A stretch of 64,000 nt of DNA. Origin: Lysobacter sp. M2-1. GTDB taxonomy: Bacteria; Pseudomonadota; Gammaproteobacteria; Xanthomonadales; Xanthomonadaceae. Location of the stretch: contig NZ_JAKPBU010000001.1 of the NCBI RefSeq assembly GCF_022662495.1, forward strand, positions 744,001 to 808,000, in the 5' to 3' direction. A program made the position numbers and the translations under genes. Shown here in pieces: positions 8,345-17,892 of this stretch. Under the pieces are notes generated by a model that was given only the letters and a program-made list of their open reading frames with translations, was not told where the DNA came from and made no database searches. Within the stretch, counting starts at the first letter, position 1. Each line of letters opens with the position of its first letter.

Positions 8345-11300
8345 GTGAGCGCAATCCTTTCGACCGAGCTGCCGGTCCCGCCCGATCCGCTGCGCGCCGC
8401 CATTACCGCCGCCTGGGCCCGCGATGAAGCCGGTCATGTCCGTGAACTGCTCGAGGTGGCGCGCCAGCCGGCGCCCGGCTGGAGCCAGGCCGATCGGGCC
8501 GCGATCCAGTCCACGGCTGCCGACCTGGTGCGGCGCGTCCGCGCGCGCGCGCAGGACCAGGGGGCGATCGAGGCCTTCATGCGCCAGTACGACCTTGGCA
8601 GCGAGGAAGGCGTGCTGCTGATGTGCGTCGCCGAGGCGCTGCTGCGGATCCCGGATCAGGACACCGCTGACCGGCTGATCCGCGACAAGCTGGGCGAGGC
8701 CGACTGGAAGCGCCACCTGGGCCAGTCCGATTCGGTCCTGGTCAACGCCTCCACCTGGGGCCTGATGCTGACCGGGCATCTGGTCGACCTGGCCGACGAC
8801 ACCAAGCGCGACGTGCACAACGCCTTCAAGCGGCTGGTGGGGCGCGTGGGCGAGCCGGTGATCCGGCTGGCGGTGCGCCAGGCGATGCGGATCATGGGCC
8901 ACCAGTTCGTGATGGGCCGGACCATCGACGAGGCACTGGCACGCAGCCGGAAAGGCAGCAACGCCGCCTACCGCTATTCCTTCGACATGCTCGGCGAAGG
9001 CGCGTTGACCGACAAGGACGCGCTGCGCTATCTGGAGGCCTACCGCCTGGCGATCCACGCCATCGGCCGGCATTCCGGCGCGCCCGCGGACGTGTTCGCG
9101 GCGCCCAGCATCTCGGTCAAGCTCTCGGCCCTGCATCCGCGCTACGAACACGCCAAGCGCGCGCGGGTGCTGGCCGAACTCGGCCCGCGCGTGCTGGAGC
9201 TGGCGCAGCTGGCCAGGCGCTACGGCATCGGGCTGACCATCGATGCCGAAGAAAGCGATCGCCTGGAGCTGTCGCTGGACCTGATCTTCGCGACGCTGGC
9301 CGATGTCTCGCTGGCCGGCTGGGACGGCTTCGGCATCGTCGTGCAGGCCTACCAGAAGCGCGCGCCGTTCGTGATCGACTACATCGCCGACCAGGCGCGC
9401 CGGCTGCAGCGGCGCATCCCGGTCCGGCTGGTGAAGGGTGCGTACTGGGATTCGGAGGTCAAGCGCGCGCAGGTCGAGGGCCAGGAAGGCTATCCCGTGT
9501 TCACCCGCAAGCCGAACACCGATGTCTCCTACCAGGCCTGCGCGGTCCGGCTGCTGCGCGCGACGGATGCGATCTATCCGATGTTCGCCACCCACAACGC
9601 GCAGACCATCTCCGCCATCCACCGCATGGCCCAGGCATTGCTCGGCGGTGCGCGCGATGGCAATGATTTCCGTTACGAGTTCCAGAAGCTGCACGGCATG
9701 GGCGACGACCTTTATGCCGAGGTGATCCCGGCCGAACGGCTGGACGTGCCCTGCCGGGTCTATGCGCCCGTCGGCTCGCACGAAGACCTGCTGCCCTACC
9801 TGGTGCGCAGGCTGCTGGAAAACGGAGCCAACTCCAGCTTCGTCAATCGCATCACCGACGAGGACGTGTCGATCGACGACCTGGTGCGCGATCCGGTCGA
9901 AACCGTATCTGCGTTCGAATCGATTCCACATCCGCGCATTCCGCTGCCGGTCGCGCTGTACCGCAGCCAGGGCTTCGAGAGAGACAATTCCATGGGCATC
10001 AACCTCGCCAACGACGACCAGCTGCGCGCGCTCGCCGAACAGGTCGGCGCCGCGACCACCGGGGACTGGCACGCAGCGCCGCTGGTACCGGGCGCGAATC
10101 CGTCCGGCGCGACGCTCACCGTGACCAATCCCGCCGACCGCCGTCAGACCGTGGGCCAATGGCTGCCCGCGGACGCACAGACGGTGGAACAGGCGCTGCA
10201 GAACGCGGTCCGCGCGCAGCCGGCCTGGGACCGCACCCCGGTGGCATCGCGCGCCGCGATCCTGGAACACGCCGCGCAACTGATGGAAGCGCGCATGCCG
10301 CAGTTCATCGCGATGTGCACGAAGGAGGCCGGCAAGACCATCGCCGACGGCGTGGCCGAAGTGCGCGAAGCCGTCGATTTCCTGCGCTATTACGCGGCCG
10401 AGGCGCGGCGGCAGTTCAGCGTCGAGGCCCTGCCCGGACCGACCGGCGAATCCAATACCCTGCAGCTTGCAGGTCGCGGCGTGTTCGTCTGCATCAGTCC
10501 ATGGAATTTCCCGCTGGCGATCTTCACCGGGCAGATCGCCGCGGCGCTGGCCGCCGGCAACAGCGTGATCGCCAAGCCCGCCGAGCAGACCAACCTGATC
10601 GGCCATGCGGCGGTCAAGCTGCTGCACGAGGCCGGCATCCCGGTGGACGTGCTGCAGTTCCTGCCCGGCGACGGCGCCACCGTCGGCGCCGCTCTGACCC
10701 GCGACCCGCGCGTGGCCGGCGTCGCCTTCACCGGCTCCACCGACACTGCGCGTGCGATCAACCGCGCCCTGGCCGCGCGTGATGCCGCGATCGGGGTGCT
10801 GATCGCCGAAACCGGCGGCCAGAACGCGCTGATCGCCGATTCTTCGGCCCTGCCCGAGCAGCTGGTCAAGGATGCGTTGGCCTCGGCCTTCACCTCCGCC
10901 GGGCAGCGTTGCTCGGCCGCGCGCGTGCTGTTCGTGCAGGCCGACATCGCCGACAAGGTGATCGGCATGCTGGCGGGCGCCATGGCGGAATTGTCCGTGG
11001 GCGATCCGGCCCTGCTCTCCACCGACGTGGGCCCGGTGATCGACGACGACGCCAGATGCCTGCTCGACGAGCATGCCGGCAGGATGCAGGGAACGGCGAA
11101 GCTGATCGCCGAGGCGCCGCTGGGCGCAGACACCGGGCACGGTACCTACTTCGCGCCGCGCGCCTGGGAGCTGTCATCGCTCTCGCAGCTGACCCGCGAG
11201 AACTTCGGGCCGGCCCTGCACGTGATCCGCTGGAAGGCCGACGAACTCGACCAGGTCATCGACGCGATCAACGCCACCGGCTACGGCCTGACCCTGGGCG

Positions 11301-11548
11301 TGCATTCGCGCATCGACGAGACCATCGATCGGATTGTCGTCCGCGCCAACGTCGGCAACATCTACGTCAACCGCAACCAGATCGGCGCGGTGGTCGGGGT
11401 GCAGCCCTTCGGCGGCCAGAACCTGTCGGGCACCGGTCCCAAGGCCGGCGGTCCGCATTACCTGCCGCGCTTCGCTACCGAGAAGACCGTGACCATCAAC
11501 ACCACCGCCGCGGGCGGCAACGCCAGCCTGCTGACGCTGGGCGACTGA
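8345..11548 (+). CDS. putA: Bifunctional proline dehydrogenase / delta-1-pyrroline-5-carboxylate dehydrogenase
   Basis: Oxidises proline to glutamate: FAD-dependent PRODH passes electrons to quinone, then NAD-dependent P5C dehydrogenase. The 1067-residue protein has a PRODH barrel (roughly residues 90-470; motifs RLVKGAYWD, YPMFATHN, RRLLENGANSSFVNR) and an aldehyde dehydrogenase part (roughly 530-1040; motifs ISPWNFPLAIFTGQ, FTGSTDTAR, catalytic Cys856 in SAGQRCSAAR). The N-terminal ribbon-helix-helix DNA-binding domain of E. coli PutA is absent, so this is the shorter non-regulatory type. The GTG at 8345 is chosen because upstream residues are an Arg-rich run with no similarity. Divergent from the oxidase operon. 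Confidence 0.95.
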   Translation: MSAILSTELPVPPDPLRAAITAAWARDEAGHVRELLEVARQPAPGWSQADRAAIQSTAADLVRRVRARAQDQGAIEAFMRQYDLGSEEGVLLMCVAEALLRIPDQDTADRLIRDKLGEADWKRHLGQSDSVLVNASTWGLMLTGHLVDLADDTKRDVHNAFKRLVGRVGEPVIRLAVRQAMRIMGHQFVMGRTIDEALARSRKGSNAAYRYSFDMLGEGALTDKDALRYLEAYRLAIHAIGRHSGAPADVFAAPSISVKLSALHPRYEHAKRARVLAELGPRVLELAQLARRYGIGLTIDAEESDRLELSLDLIFATLADVSLAGWDGFGIVVQAYQKRAPFVIDYIADQARRLQRRIPVRLVKGAYWDSEVKRAQVEGQEGYPVFTRKPNTDVSYQACAVRLLRATDAIYPMFATHNAQTISAIHRMAQALLGGARDGNDFRYEFQKLHGMGDDLYAEVIPAERLDVPCRVYAPVGSHEDLLPYLVRRLLENGANSSFVNRITDEDVSIDDLVRDPVETVSAFESIPHPRIPLPVALYRSQGFERDNSMGINLANDDQLRALAEQVGAATTGDWHAAPLVPGANPSGATLTVTNPADRRQTVGQWLPADAQTVEQALQNAVRAQPAWDRTPVASRAAILEHAAQLMEARMPQFIAMCTKEAGKTIADGVAEVREAVDFLRYYAAEARRQFSVEALPGPTGESNTLQLAGRGVFVCISPWNFPLAIFTGQIAAALAAGNSVIAKPAEQTNLIGHAAVKLLHEAGIPVDVLQFLPGDGATVGAALTRDPRVAGVAFTGSTDTARAINRALAARDAAIGVLIAETGGQNALIADSSALPEQLVKDALASAFTSAGQRCSAARVLFVQADIADKVIGMLAGAMAELSVGDPALLSTDVGPVIDDDARCLLDEHAGRMQGTAKLIAEAPLGADTGHGTYFAPRAWELSSLSQLTRENFGPALHVIRWKADELDQVIDAINATGYGLTLGVHSRIDETIDRIVVRANVGNIYVNRNQIGAVVGVQPFGGQNLSGTGPKAGGPHYLPRFATEKTVTINTTAAGGNASLLTLGD

Positions 11549-11606
11549 GGCTCCAGGCGCGCGGCCGGCGATACGGCTGCAACCAAAGCAACCGTCCCGC
11601 AAGAAA

Positions 11607-11630
11607 AAAGCCCCGCCGGAGCGGGGCTTT
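11607..11630. terminator. Bidirectional intrinsic terminator between putA and the FadL gene
   Basis: Perfect 10-bp stem AAAGCCCCGC / GCGGGGCTTT with a CGGA loop. On the minus strand it is followed by TTTTTTCTT, a strong tail for the converging fadL-type gene. On the plus strand CTTGCTT follows, so it can also stop putA. Confidence 0.9.
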
Positions 11631-11653
11631 CTTGCTTCAACGGGCGTCTGGGA

Positions 11654-13006
11654 TCAGAACCGGTACTGCGCCGACACACCGAACAGATTGGCCGAACCTT
11701 CCGCATCGCCGACCAGGCGCGAGCCGCTGGACGACACGATGTCCAGTTCCGGATCGTCCACCACGATGCGGGTGTAGGCCGCGCTGACCTCGAGCGCCTC
11801 GCTCGCGGCCCAGGTCAGACCGAACGAGTACCAGTTGCGGTTGTTGTCGGGCAGGCGCGGGGTGCGCGTCGCGTCGCTCACGGGGGTCTCGTCATAAGCA
11901 ACGCCCGCGCGCAGGGTGAACGCGTCGTTGAGCTTGTACTCGGCACCGAGCGACATGAAGATCGTGTCCTGCCAGCGGTAGGCTTCCGACGAGGTCGGCT
12001 GCGCGCTGTCGTAGTCGATGTCGATCGACTGCAGCGAGCTCCAGCCAGTCTTGGACACGTCGGCCATCAGCGCGAACGATTCGGTCGCCTGCCACACACC
12101 GCTCAGGGTGGTGATGCTCGGGGTGGTCAGCGGCGCGGTGACGCCAGTGTCGACGAAGTTGCCCGGACGCACGACGCCCAGCACGGCAGCGACATTGGCC
12201 GGCACGGTGAAGTCGACGTCGCCGCGCAGCTCGTGATCGATCTCCGAGCGGTGCGACAGACCGACCGCTAGGTTGTCGGTCGGACGCCAGTGCAGGCCGA
12301 CCGTCCAGCCGAAGCCGTTGTCGTCGCCTTCGACCTTGGCGAAGCCGTCGTTGCGCTGCGGGAAGAACGGCGAGGTGGGCGCGAAGCACGCGGCCGGATT
12401 CGGCGCGCACAGTGCGCTGCCGAAATCGACCGCATTCGACAGGGTGACTTCGGCGCGCTCGTAGATCATGCCGACGCCGAACGAGAACCGATCGGTGATG
12501 TCGAACGAAGCGGCCAGGGTGAGGTCGATGATGCGCACGTCGGACTCGACGGCGTGGTAGCGGCCGATCCAGTCGGCGTCGTACTCGGTCTTCAGGCCGA
12601 ACGGCGCGCTGATCGCCGCACCGACGGTAACGCCGCTATCGCCCAGCGGGAAGATCGCCGACATCGCGGGCACGCCGGACAGGTCGCCGGCGTCGCCGCC
12701 GTCGCCGCCGGTCATCGGCCGGCCGAAGGCATCGGTGCCGGTGGCATCGATCGTGTACGACAGGTCGATGGCGTGGAGGTCGGCCTGCACCGCGTTCTGC
12801 TCGAACGTGCTCATCGCGGCGGGGTTGTTGATCACCACCGAGGCGTCGCCCGAGGCGGCACCGGACCCGGCGTATGCGCGGCCGGTGGCCTTGACGCTGT
12901 TTTCCTTGAGCTGGAAGCCCGACGCCTGGGCCTGGCCAAACGCCAGCGCGCCGGCGATGCCGAGCGCGAGGGCGGAAACGTGGATCACTCGGGACGCGAA
13001 GTGCAT
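11654..13006 (-). CDS. FadL/OmpP1 family outer-membrane transporter
   Basis: Outer-membrane beta-barrel of the family that imports long-chain fatty acids and other hydrophobic compounds. The 450-residue product has a signal peptide (ending GQAQA) and then the hallmark N-terminal hatch GFQLKENSVKATGRAYAG with SGDASVVINNPAAMSTF. The C-terminus is SAQYRF, with the aromatic end recognised by the BAM machine. Start: ATG at 13006 has GGAG about 12 nt upstream; an in-frame ATG at 13021 has none. Whether the substrate is a fatty acid cannot be told from sequence; no fad genes adjoin it. Confidence 0.9.
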   Translation of the reverse strand: MHFASRVIHVSALALGIAGALAFGQAQASGFQLKENSVKATGRAYAGSGAASGDASVVINNPAAMSTFEQNAVQADLHAIDLSYTIDATGTDAFGRPMTGGDGGDAGDLSGVPAMSAIFPLGDSGVTVGAAISAPFGLKTEYDADWIGRYHAVESDVRIIDLTLAASFDITDRFSFGVGMIYERAEVTLSNAVDFGSALCAPNPAACFAPTSPFFPQRNDGFAKVEGDDNGFGWTVGLHWRPTDNLAVGLSHRSEIDHELRGDVDFTVPANVAAVLGVVRPGNFVDTGVTAPLTTPSITTLSGVWQATESFALMADVSKTGWSSLQSIDIDYDSAQPTSSEAYRWQDTIFMSLGAEYKLNDAFTLRAGVAYDETPVSDATRTPRLPDNNRNWYSFGLTWAASEALEVSAAYTRIVVDDPELDIVSSSGSRLVGDAEGSANLFGVSAQYRF

Positions 13007-13105
13007 TGCAGATGTCTCCATGTGGACGTTGTGGTTCCGGTCGCCCGGGCGGCGGTCATCAGACCTGCTTCGCCAGGATGCAGCGCGTGCCGGAAGCCCC
13101 TCCCC

Positions 13106-13157
13106 CGACGTACGTCGCCGTATGTGATTGTAACGCTGGTTTACCAAAAGATAACAA
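13106..13157 (-). promoter_or_regulatory. Candidate promoter and palindrome upstream of the FadL gene
   Basis: On the minus strand TTGTTA (13152-13157) and TACAAT (13127-13132) are 19 bp apart. Just downstream lies a perfect 12-bp palindrome CGACGTACGTCG (13106-13117) that could be an operator. This is the only AT-rich patch in the 208-bp gap to the divergent rhomboid gene. Weak evidence. Confidence 0.35.
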
Positions 13158-13214
13158 TCGCAGCCCTGCACCCCGCCCATGGCGGCACGGGGAGCACCGC
13201 GCTAGCCTTCCGCG

Positions 13215-13907
13215 ATGTTCGTCCCCCTGCCGACCCGGATCCGGCCCACCCTGCGCTGGGCCACACCGCTGCTGCTGCTGGCCTGTTCGGCGCTGTTCGT
13301 CTGGGCCAGTACCCGACCCGGCCCGGCCCAGCAGGCCCTGTTGCTGGACTGGGGTGCGCTGGCCGCGGGCCTGGACAGTCCACAGGCCTGGAACGGCGCG
13401 ATCCGAGACGGCTCGCTGTTGCGCCTGTTCACAGCGGTGTTCCTGCACGCGGACTGGGCCCACCTGCTGGGCAATCTGGTGTTCCTGCTGATCTTCGGTC
13501 TGCCCGCCGAGCGGGCCATGGGACCCTGGCGTTTCCTGCTGTTGTTCCTGCTCGGCGGTGCGGCGTCCAATCTGGCGGCGGTGCTGTTCGCGGGCACCCC
13601 GGACCGGCTCATCATCGGCGCGTCCGGCGCGGTCTCGGCAGTGATCGGCGCATACCTGGCGCTGTTCCCGCATGCGCGCCTGGGCGTGGTGTTGCCGCTG
13701 GGGCTGTTTCTGGAGTTCGTGCGCGCGCCGGCCTCGCTGCTGATCGGGATCTGGGCGCTGTTGCAAATCGGGTTCGCCTATATCGGCCCGGCATTCGGCG
13801 AGGTGGCCTGGAGCGCACACGTGGCCGGTTTCTGCTTCGGCATGCTGTTCGCCCTGGTGGCGCGCGCGGGCATCGCGCGGCGGTTGCGGCGGCGCAGCGG
13901 GTATTGA
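13215..13907 (+). CDS. Rhomboid family intramembrane serine protease
   Basis: Predicted intramembrane serine protease of 230 residues with six hydrophobic segments. Visible motifs: HADWAHLLGN (oxyanion-side HxxxN) at about residues 80-90, the nucleophile motif GASGAVS in the fourth helix, and the catalytic His in WSAHVAGFCFG in the sixth. These three together fit the active rhomboid fold. The ATG at 13215 has no Shine-Dalgarno; a weak hexamer TAGCCT ends 6 nt before it, the spacing seen at other genes here. Natural substrates are unknown. Confidence 0.88.
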   Translation: MFVPLPTRIRPTLRWATPLLLLACSALFVWASTRPGPAQQALLLDWGALAAGLDSPQAWNGAIRDGSLLRLFTAVFLHADWAHLLGNLVFLLIFGLPAERAMGPWRFLLLFLLGGAASNLAAVLFAGTPDRLIIGASGAVSAVIGAYLALFPHARLGVVLPLGLFLEFVRAPASLLIGIWALLQIGFAYIGPAFGEVAWSAHVAGFCFGMLFALVARAGIARRLRRRSGY

Positions 13908-13988
13908 GGTCGCGCGGGTCCTTGCGTGTCGGGTCCATCGCCCCGATCTGGGATGGACGGCAACACATGTCCGGCAAGGACCCCCACC

Positions 13989-13994
13989 TATAAT
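13989..13994 (+). promoter_or_regulatory. -10 TATAAT placing initiation at the DUF1820 start codon
   Basis: A perfect TATAAT hexamer ends 6 nt before the ATG at 14001 and there is no Shine-Dalgarno. Transcription starting 6-7 nt downstream would make the mRNA leaderless. No good -35 was found at 17 bp. Confidence 0.5.
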
Positions 13995-14000
13995 CGGCCC

Positions 14001-14324
14001 ATGGCGACGAAGACGCTCTACAAGGTGACGTTCCACAACCACGGCAAGGTCTACGAGCTGTATGCGCAGCGGGTGGCGAGCGGCGCGCTGTGGGGCTTTA
14101 CCGAGGTCGGCGAGCTGGTGTTCGACGTCCACGATGGCGTGGTGGTGGATCCCACCGAGGAACGCCTGCGCGACGAGTTCGGCAACACCCGGGTGTTGCA
14201 CCTGCCGATGCAGAGCATCGTGCGGATCGAGGAAGTCGAGAAGAAAGGGCAGTCGGCGATCCGCGACGCGGCCACCGGCGAAGCCGTCGTGACGCCATTC
14301 CCGATGCCTGTGCGACCGCGTTAG
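14001..14324 (+). CDS. DUF1820 family protein
   Basis: A soluble 107-residue protein that matches the DUF1820 pattern (YKVTFHNHGKVYELYA, GFTEVGELVFD, VVVDPTEERLRDEF, IPMxxIxRIEEVEKKG-like block). The family is widespread in gammaproteobacteria and has no assigned biochemical role. The start at 14001 begins the conserved block; a longer in-frame reading from 13926 would add proline-rich residues lacking similarity and would cross the -10 hexamer. It lies between the rhomboid and CHRD genes without obvious functional linkage. Confidence 0.85.
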   Translation: MATKTLYKVTFHNHGKVYELYAQRVASGALWGFTEVGELVFDVHDGVVVDPTEERLRDEFGNTRVLHLPMQSIVRIEEVEKKGQSAIRDAATGEAVVTPFPMPVRPR

Positions 14325-14546
14325 GCGGACTGGCGACCCGGCGCCGTCAGGCGCCAACGGACCGGGCGCGTCCCATCGCGAAGCGTGATCGCCGCGATGG
14401 TGCCAGCCAACGGTACCCCGCTCGTCGGAAAACAGCGCCTGGCGCCGCAGCATTCACGAATGCGGAACGAAACCGCGCCTAGCGTCTCGCCCGGGGATCC
14501 GCCACTTCGCGCGCCCCGCCGCGCGATCCGACCCGGGACGCCTGCC

Positions 14547-15059
14547 ATGAAACCTTCCGCCCTGCTGCAACGCACACTGTGGATGGGTGCGCTGTGCGCG
14601 CTGCCGTTCATCGCGCATGCCGAAACAGTCATCATTCCGCTGCACGGCTTCCAGGAAGTGCCAGCCATATCGACTAGCGCGCGCGGCGCGTTTGTCGCAG
14701 ATATCAAGGGTGATTCGATTCGCTACGAACTGCGCTACGACGCGCTGCAGGGCAGCGTGCTCCAGGCCCACATCCACCTCGGTCAGCGCGACGTCAACGG
14801 CGGGGTCAGCGTGTTCCTGTGCCAGACGGCCACCAATCCGGATCCGACCGGTCTGGCGCCGACCTGCTCGCCACCGCCGGCGCGGGTCTCAGGAACGCTT
14901 ACCGCCGCCAACGTGATCGGACCGGCCAGCCAGGGCATCGCCGCCGGCGAGTTCGCCGAATTGCTCAGGGCGATCCGCGCGGGCAAGGCCTACGTGAACG
15001 TGCATTCGGACACGTTCCCGGGCGGCGAAGTGCGTGGACAAGTCGGGCACGGTCACTAG
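14547..15059 (+). CDS. CHRD domain-containing secreted protein
   Basis: A 170-residue exported protein with a signal peptide (ending FIAHA) and a single CHRD domain: LHGFQEVPAISTSARGAF, the central AHIHLGQRDVNGGVSVFLC and the closing AYVNVHSDTFPGGEVRGQV. CHRD domains occur in extracytoplasmic bacterial proteins of unknown function and, in animals, in chordin. Two cysteines flank a proline-rich loop (FLCQTATNPDP, APTCSPPP) and could form a disulfide. It converges on ctpA with only 27 bp between the stops. Confidence 0.85.
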   Translation: MKPSALLQRTLWMGALCALPFIAHAETVIIPLHGFQEVPAISTSARGAFVADIKGDSIRYELRYDALQGSVLQAHIHLGQRDVNGGVSVFLCQTATNPDPTGLAPTCSPPPARVSGTLTAANVIGPASQGIAAGEFAELLRAIRAGKAYVNVHSDTFPGGEVRGQVGHGH

Positions 15060-15086
15060 CGGGCGAACGCCGCACGCGCTCGACCG

Positions 15087-16520
15087 TCAGTCGCGTTGCG
15101 CCGCATCTCCGGTCGCAGCGGTGCCGATGCTCTTCTTGAGATCGGCCAGCGCCGCGGCGATCGGCGCATCGCCGTCGAGCACGTCACCGGCGTTGTCGCC
15201 TGCTTCGTCGCCCTCGCCGCGCAGGTGTCCGGCCAGGGTGGCTTCGGAGTAGCGCTGTTGCCCCGGCAGCAGGGCCGCGGGCTTGTCCGGCTGCAGGACC
15301 AGGTCGGGCACGATGCCCAGCGCCTGGATCGACTTGCCGCTGGGCGTGTAATACCGCGCGGTGGTGAGCTTGACCGAATCGCCGTTGTCCAGCGGCAGTA
15401 CGGTCTGCACCGAACCCTTGCCGAAAGTGCGGCTGCCGACCACGCGCGCGCGCTTGTTGTCGTGCAGCGCGCCGGCAAGCACTTCCGAAGCGCTGGCCGA
15501 CCCGGCATCGACCAGGACCACCACCGGCGCGCCGCCCAGGCGATCGCCCGGCGTGGCACCGAACTCCGCGTCGCTGATCGGCACGCGCCCCTTGGTGCTG
15601 ACGATCTTCCCCGACTCAAGCAGGTCGTCGGCGATCTGGACCGCGGAGGTGAGCAGGCCGCCCGGGTTGCTGCGCAGGTCGATCACCAGTCCGCGCAGCT
15701 TGCCGCCCGCCTGCGCCTGCAGCCTGGCCATATGCTTCTCGAAATCGGCCGCGGTGTCGGCCTGGAACTGGCTCAGGCGGACATAACCGTAGCCGGGCTC
15801 GAGCATGCGCGAGCGCACGCTGGCCACGCGGATGGTCTCCCGTTGCACGGTCACGTCGAACGGCTTGGGCGTGCCCTCGCGCACCACCGTCAGCACCACC
15901 GAACTGCCGGGCTTGCCGCGCAGCGGTCCCTGGTCGTCGTCGCTGGGTTCGAGTGGCTTGCCGTCGACCGCGATGATCACGTCGCCCGACTTCAGGCCGG
16001 CGCGCTGCGCCGGCGTGTCGTCGATCGGCGAGATGATCTTGACGCTGCCATCGGGCTGCTCCAGCACTTCCACGCCGATTCCGTCGTAGGCGCCGCTGCT
16101 GCTCTCGTCGAAGGCCTGCGCGTCCTGGCGCTCCAGGTAGGCGCTGTGCGGATCGAGATCGAGCAGCAGGCCCTTGATCGCCGACTGCATCAGCTTCTTG
16201 TCGTCCACCGGATCGACATAGGCGTCCTTGACCGCGTTGTAGACCGCCACATAGCGGCGGATCTCGGTCAGCGGCACCTTGGTCGCGGCGCTTTCGGCGG
16301 CATCCGGGTCGTCGCTGGCCGCCACTTCGAGCTCGGCTTCCTCCGGCGCCGGGGTAGCCGGCGCCGCGGCGGGCGGAGCCGGTTCCACGGGTTGCGCGGG
16401 CCTGGGCGCCGGGTCCTGGGCCGGTGGCGTGGCGGGCGCGTCCTGGGCGAGGGCGAACGGCGCCGCGACGAGCAGCAGGCTGGCGCCGATCAGGGCCGAA
16501 AGACGGATGGACAGGGGCAT
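15087..16520 (-). CDS. ctpA: C-terminal processing protease, S41 family
   Basis: Periplasmic carboxy-terminal processing peptidase of 477 residues. After the signal peptide (ending FALAQ) comes a low-complexity Pro/Ala/Glu linker (about residues 28-80), then a PDZ domain (GIGVEVLEQPDG...GLKSGDVIIAVDGKPL) and the S41 catalytic core. The Ser/Lys dyad is visible: Ser343 in GSASASEV and Lys368 in RTFGKGSVQ. It is the third gene of gpmI-envC-ctpA, a cluster conserved in Pseudomonas and Xanthomonas, which suggests a role in turnover of cell-wall hydrolases or their regulators. A 160-bp gap separates it from envC. Confidence 0.93.
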   Translation of the reverse strand: MPLSIRLSALIGASLLLVAAPFALAQDAPATPPAQDPAPRPAQPVEPAPPAAAPATPAPEEAELEVAASDDPDAAESAATKVPLTEIRRYVAVYNAVKDAYVDPVDDKKLMQSAIKGLLLDLDPHSAYLERQDAQAFDESSSGAYDGIGVEVLEQPDGSVKIISPIDDTPAQRAGLKSGDVIIAVDGKPLEPSDDDQGPLRGKPGSSVVLTVVREGTPKPFDVTVQRETIRVASVRSRMLEPGYGYVRLSQFQADTAADFEKHMARLQAQAGGKLRGLVIDLRSNPGGLLTSAVQIADDLLESGKIVSTKGRVPISDAEFGATPGDRLGGAPVVVLVDAGSASASEVLAGALHDNKRARVVGSRTFGKGSVQTVLPLDNGDSVKLTTARYYTPSGKSIQALGIVPDLVLQPDKPAALLPGQQRYSEATLAGHLRGEGDEAGDNAGDVLDGDAPIAAALADLKKSIGTAATGDAAQRD

Positions 16521-16680
16521 GCGGAGCTCCGGAGACCTTCGTGGCGCGCCCGATGATGGACCGACGGGCGCAAGCCGGGTTCATTCGATTATGCCGGGCG
16601 CCGCCGAAAATGCCCGTTCGGCGACCCCGTCTGTTCAGCCGCCTGTCGGCCGGTCCCGCGCCATCCTCTGAACGCGTGCG

Positions 16681-17892
16681 CTAGCGCTTCTGCAGCCACG
16701 CCCGCGGATCGACCGGCTGACCGTTGCGACGCAGTTCGAAGTACAGCGCGCTCTGGCCCTGTCCTCCCGAATTGCCGACGCTGGCCACGGCGTCGCCGCG
16801 CTTCACGTCGCTGCCGGCATCGCGCAGCAGGCCGTCGTTGTTGGCGTACAGGCTCATGGTGCCGTTGCCGTGATCGACGATGCACAGCAGGCCGTAGCCG
16901 CTCATCCATTCGGCGAACACCACCTTGCCGTTGGCGACCGCCTGCACCGCGGTGCCCGCGGGCGCCGCGATCAGCACCCCTTGACTGCGACGTCCATCCG
17001 GCAGGGTGCCGCCATAGGCGGTGACCAGGGTGCCCGACAGCGGCCAGCCCAGCCCGCCCACGCGGATCGGCTGCGCGTTGGCGATCACCGGCGGCGGCGG
17101 GCGACGCCCGGACGAGGCGGAGCCGGTCCGCGCCTCGCGCGCCGCGGCGGCCTTGCGCTCGGCCTCGGCCCGGCGTGCCGCTGCGCGCAGCTGCGCCAGT
17201 ACGCTCTGCAGGCCCTTCACGTCCCGTCCCAGCGCCCTTTCGCGCGTCCGCCGGTCCTGGTAGCGCTGATCGAGCTCGGCCACGGCACTGGAGCGCTGCT
17301 TGCGATCGCGCTCCAGCCGGGCAACGTCGGCTTGCTGCTGCTGCCGGGTTGCCGCCAGTGCCGCGCTCGCGTCGGCGATGCTCCGCTCCAGTTCGGTGAG
17401 TCCGGCCAGTTCCGCGCGCAAGTCGGCGATGCGCCTGGCGCGATCGCGCTGCAGATAGCCGTGATAGGCCAGCAGGCGGTTGCCGTCGGCCACGCGGTCC
17501 TGGGAGAGCATCAGCTTCAGCGGCGCGTCGCCGCCGACGGCGTACGCCGCGCGCAGCAGCTGCGCCAGTTCGCGTCGCTGCGCGCCCAGTGCGGCATCCA
17601 GCGCGCCGCGCCGCGCCTGCAGCGCCTGCAGTTCGGCCTGTTGCCGGTGCAGCTCGGCTTCCACCCGCTTGAGCGCGCGGGTCGAGGTGCCTACGCGCTC
17701 GTCGAGCTCTCGCAGCTTGCGCGCCGCTTCTCCGCGCTGGCCTTCGATCCGGCGGCGTTCCGCCGCGACATCGTCGAGCTCCTTCTTCGCCCGATCCAGC
17801 TTGCGCTGGGTGTCGCGCGTGCTCTGCGCTCCAGCAGGAAGTGCGACCGCCACCAGTGCCGCAACGACCAGCAGGGCGCGCAGCAGCCTCAC
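16681..17892 (-). CDS. envC: EnvC-like murein hydrolase activator (coiled coil plus degenerate LytM)
   Basis: Periplasmic activator of septal amidases, 403 residues. Signal peptide (ending ALPAGAQ), a long charged coiled coil (about residues 25-260) and a C-terminal LytM/M23 fold. The M23 metal ligands are missing: the HxxxD site reads SQGVLIAAPAG and the HxH site reads SALYFELR. It therefore matches EnvC-type regulators rather than an active endopeptidase. The GTG start overlaps the gpmI stop by 4 nt (GTGA), implying translational coupling, the same arrangement as in related genomes. Confidence 0.9.
   Translation of the reverse strand: MRLLRALLVVAALVAVALPAGAQSTRDTQRKLDRAKKELDDVAAERRRIEGQRGEAARKLRELDERVGTSTRALKRVEAELHRQQAELQALQARRGALDAALGAQRRELAQLLRAAYAVGGDAPLKLMLSQDRVADGNRLLAYHGYLQRDRARRIADLRAELAGLTELERSIADASAALAATRQQQQADVARLERDRKQRSSAVAELDQRYQDRRTRERALGRDVKGLQSVLAQLRAAARRAEAERKAAAAREARTGSASSGRRPPPPVIANAQPIRVGGLGWPLSGTLVTAYGGTLPDGRRSQGVLIAAPAGTAVQAVANGKVVFAEWMSGYGLLCIVDHGNGTMSLYANNDGLLRDAGSDVKRGDAVASVGNSGGQGQSALYFELRRNGQPVDPRAWLQKR

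Noticed and set aside
16681-17892. Active M23 endopeptidase call for the EnvC-like protein
   Set aside because: The fold is there, but both metal-ligand motifs lack histidine and aspartate, so it is an activator-type degenerate domain.
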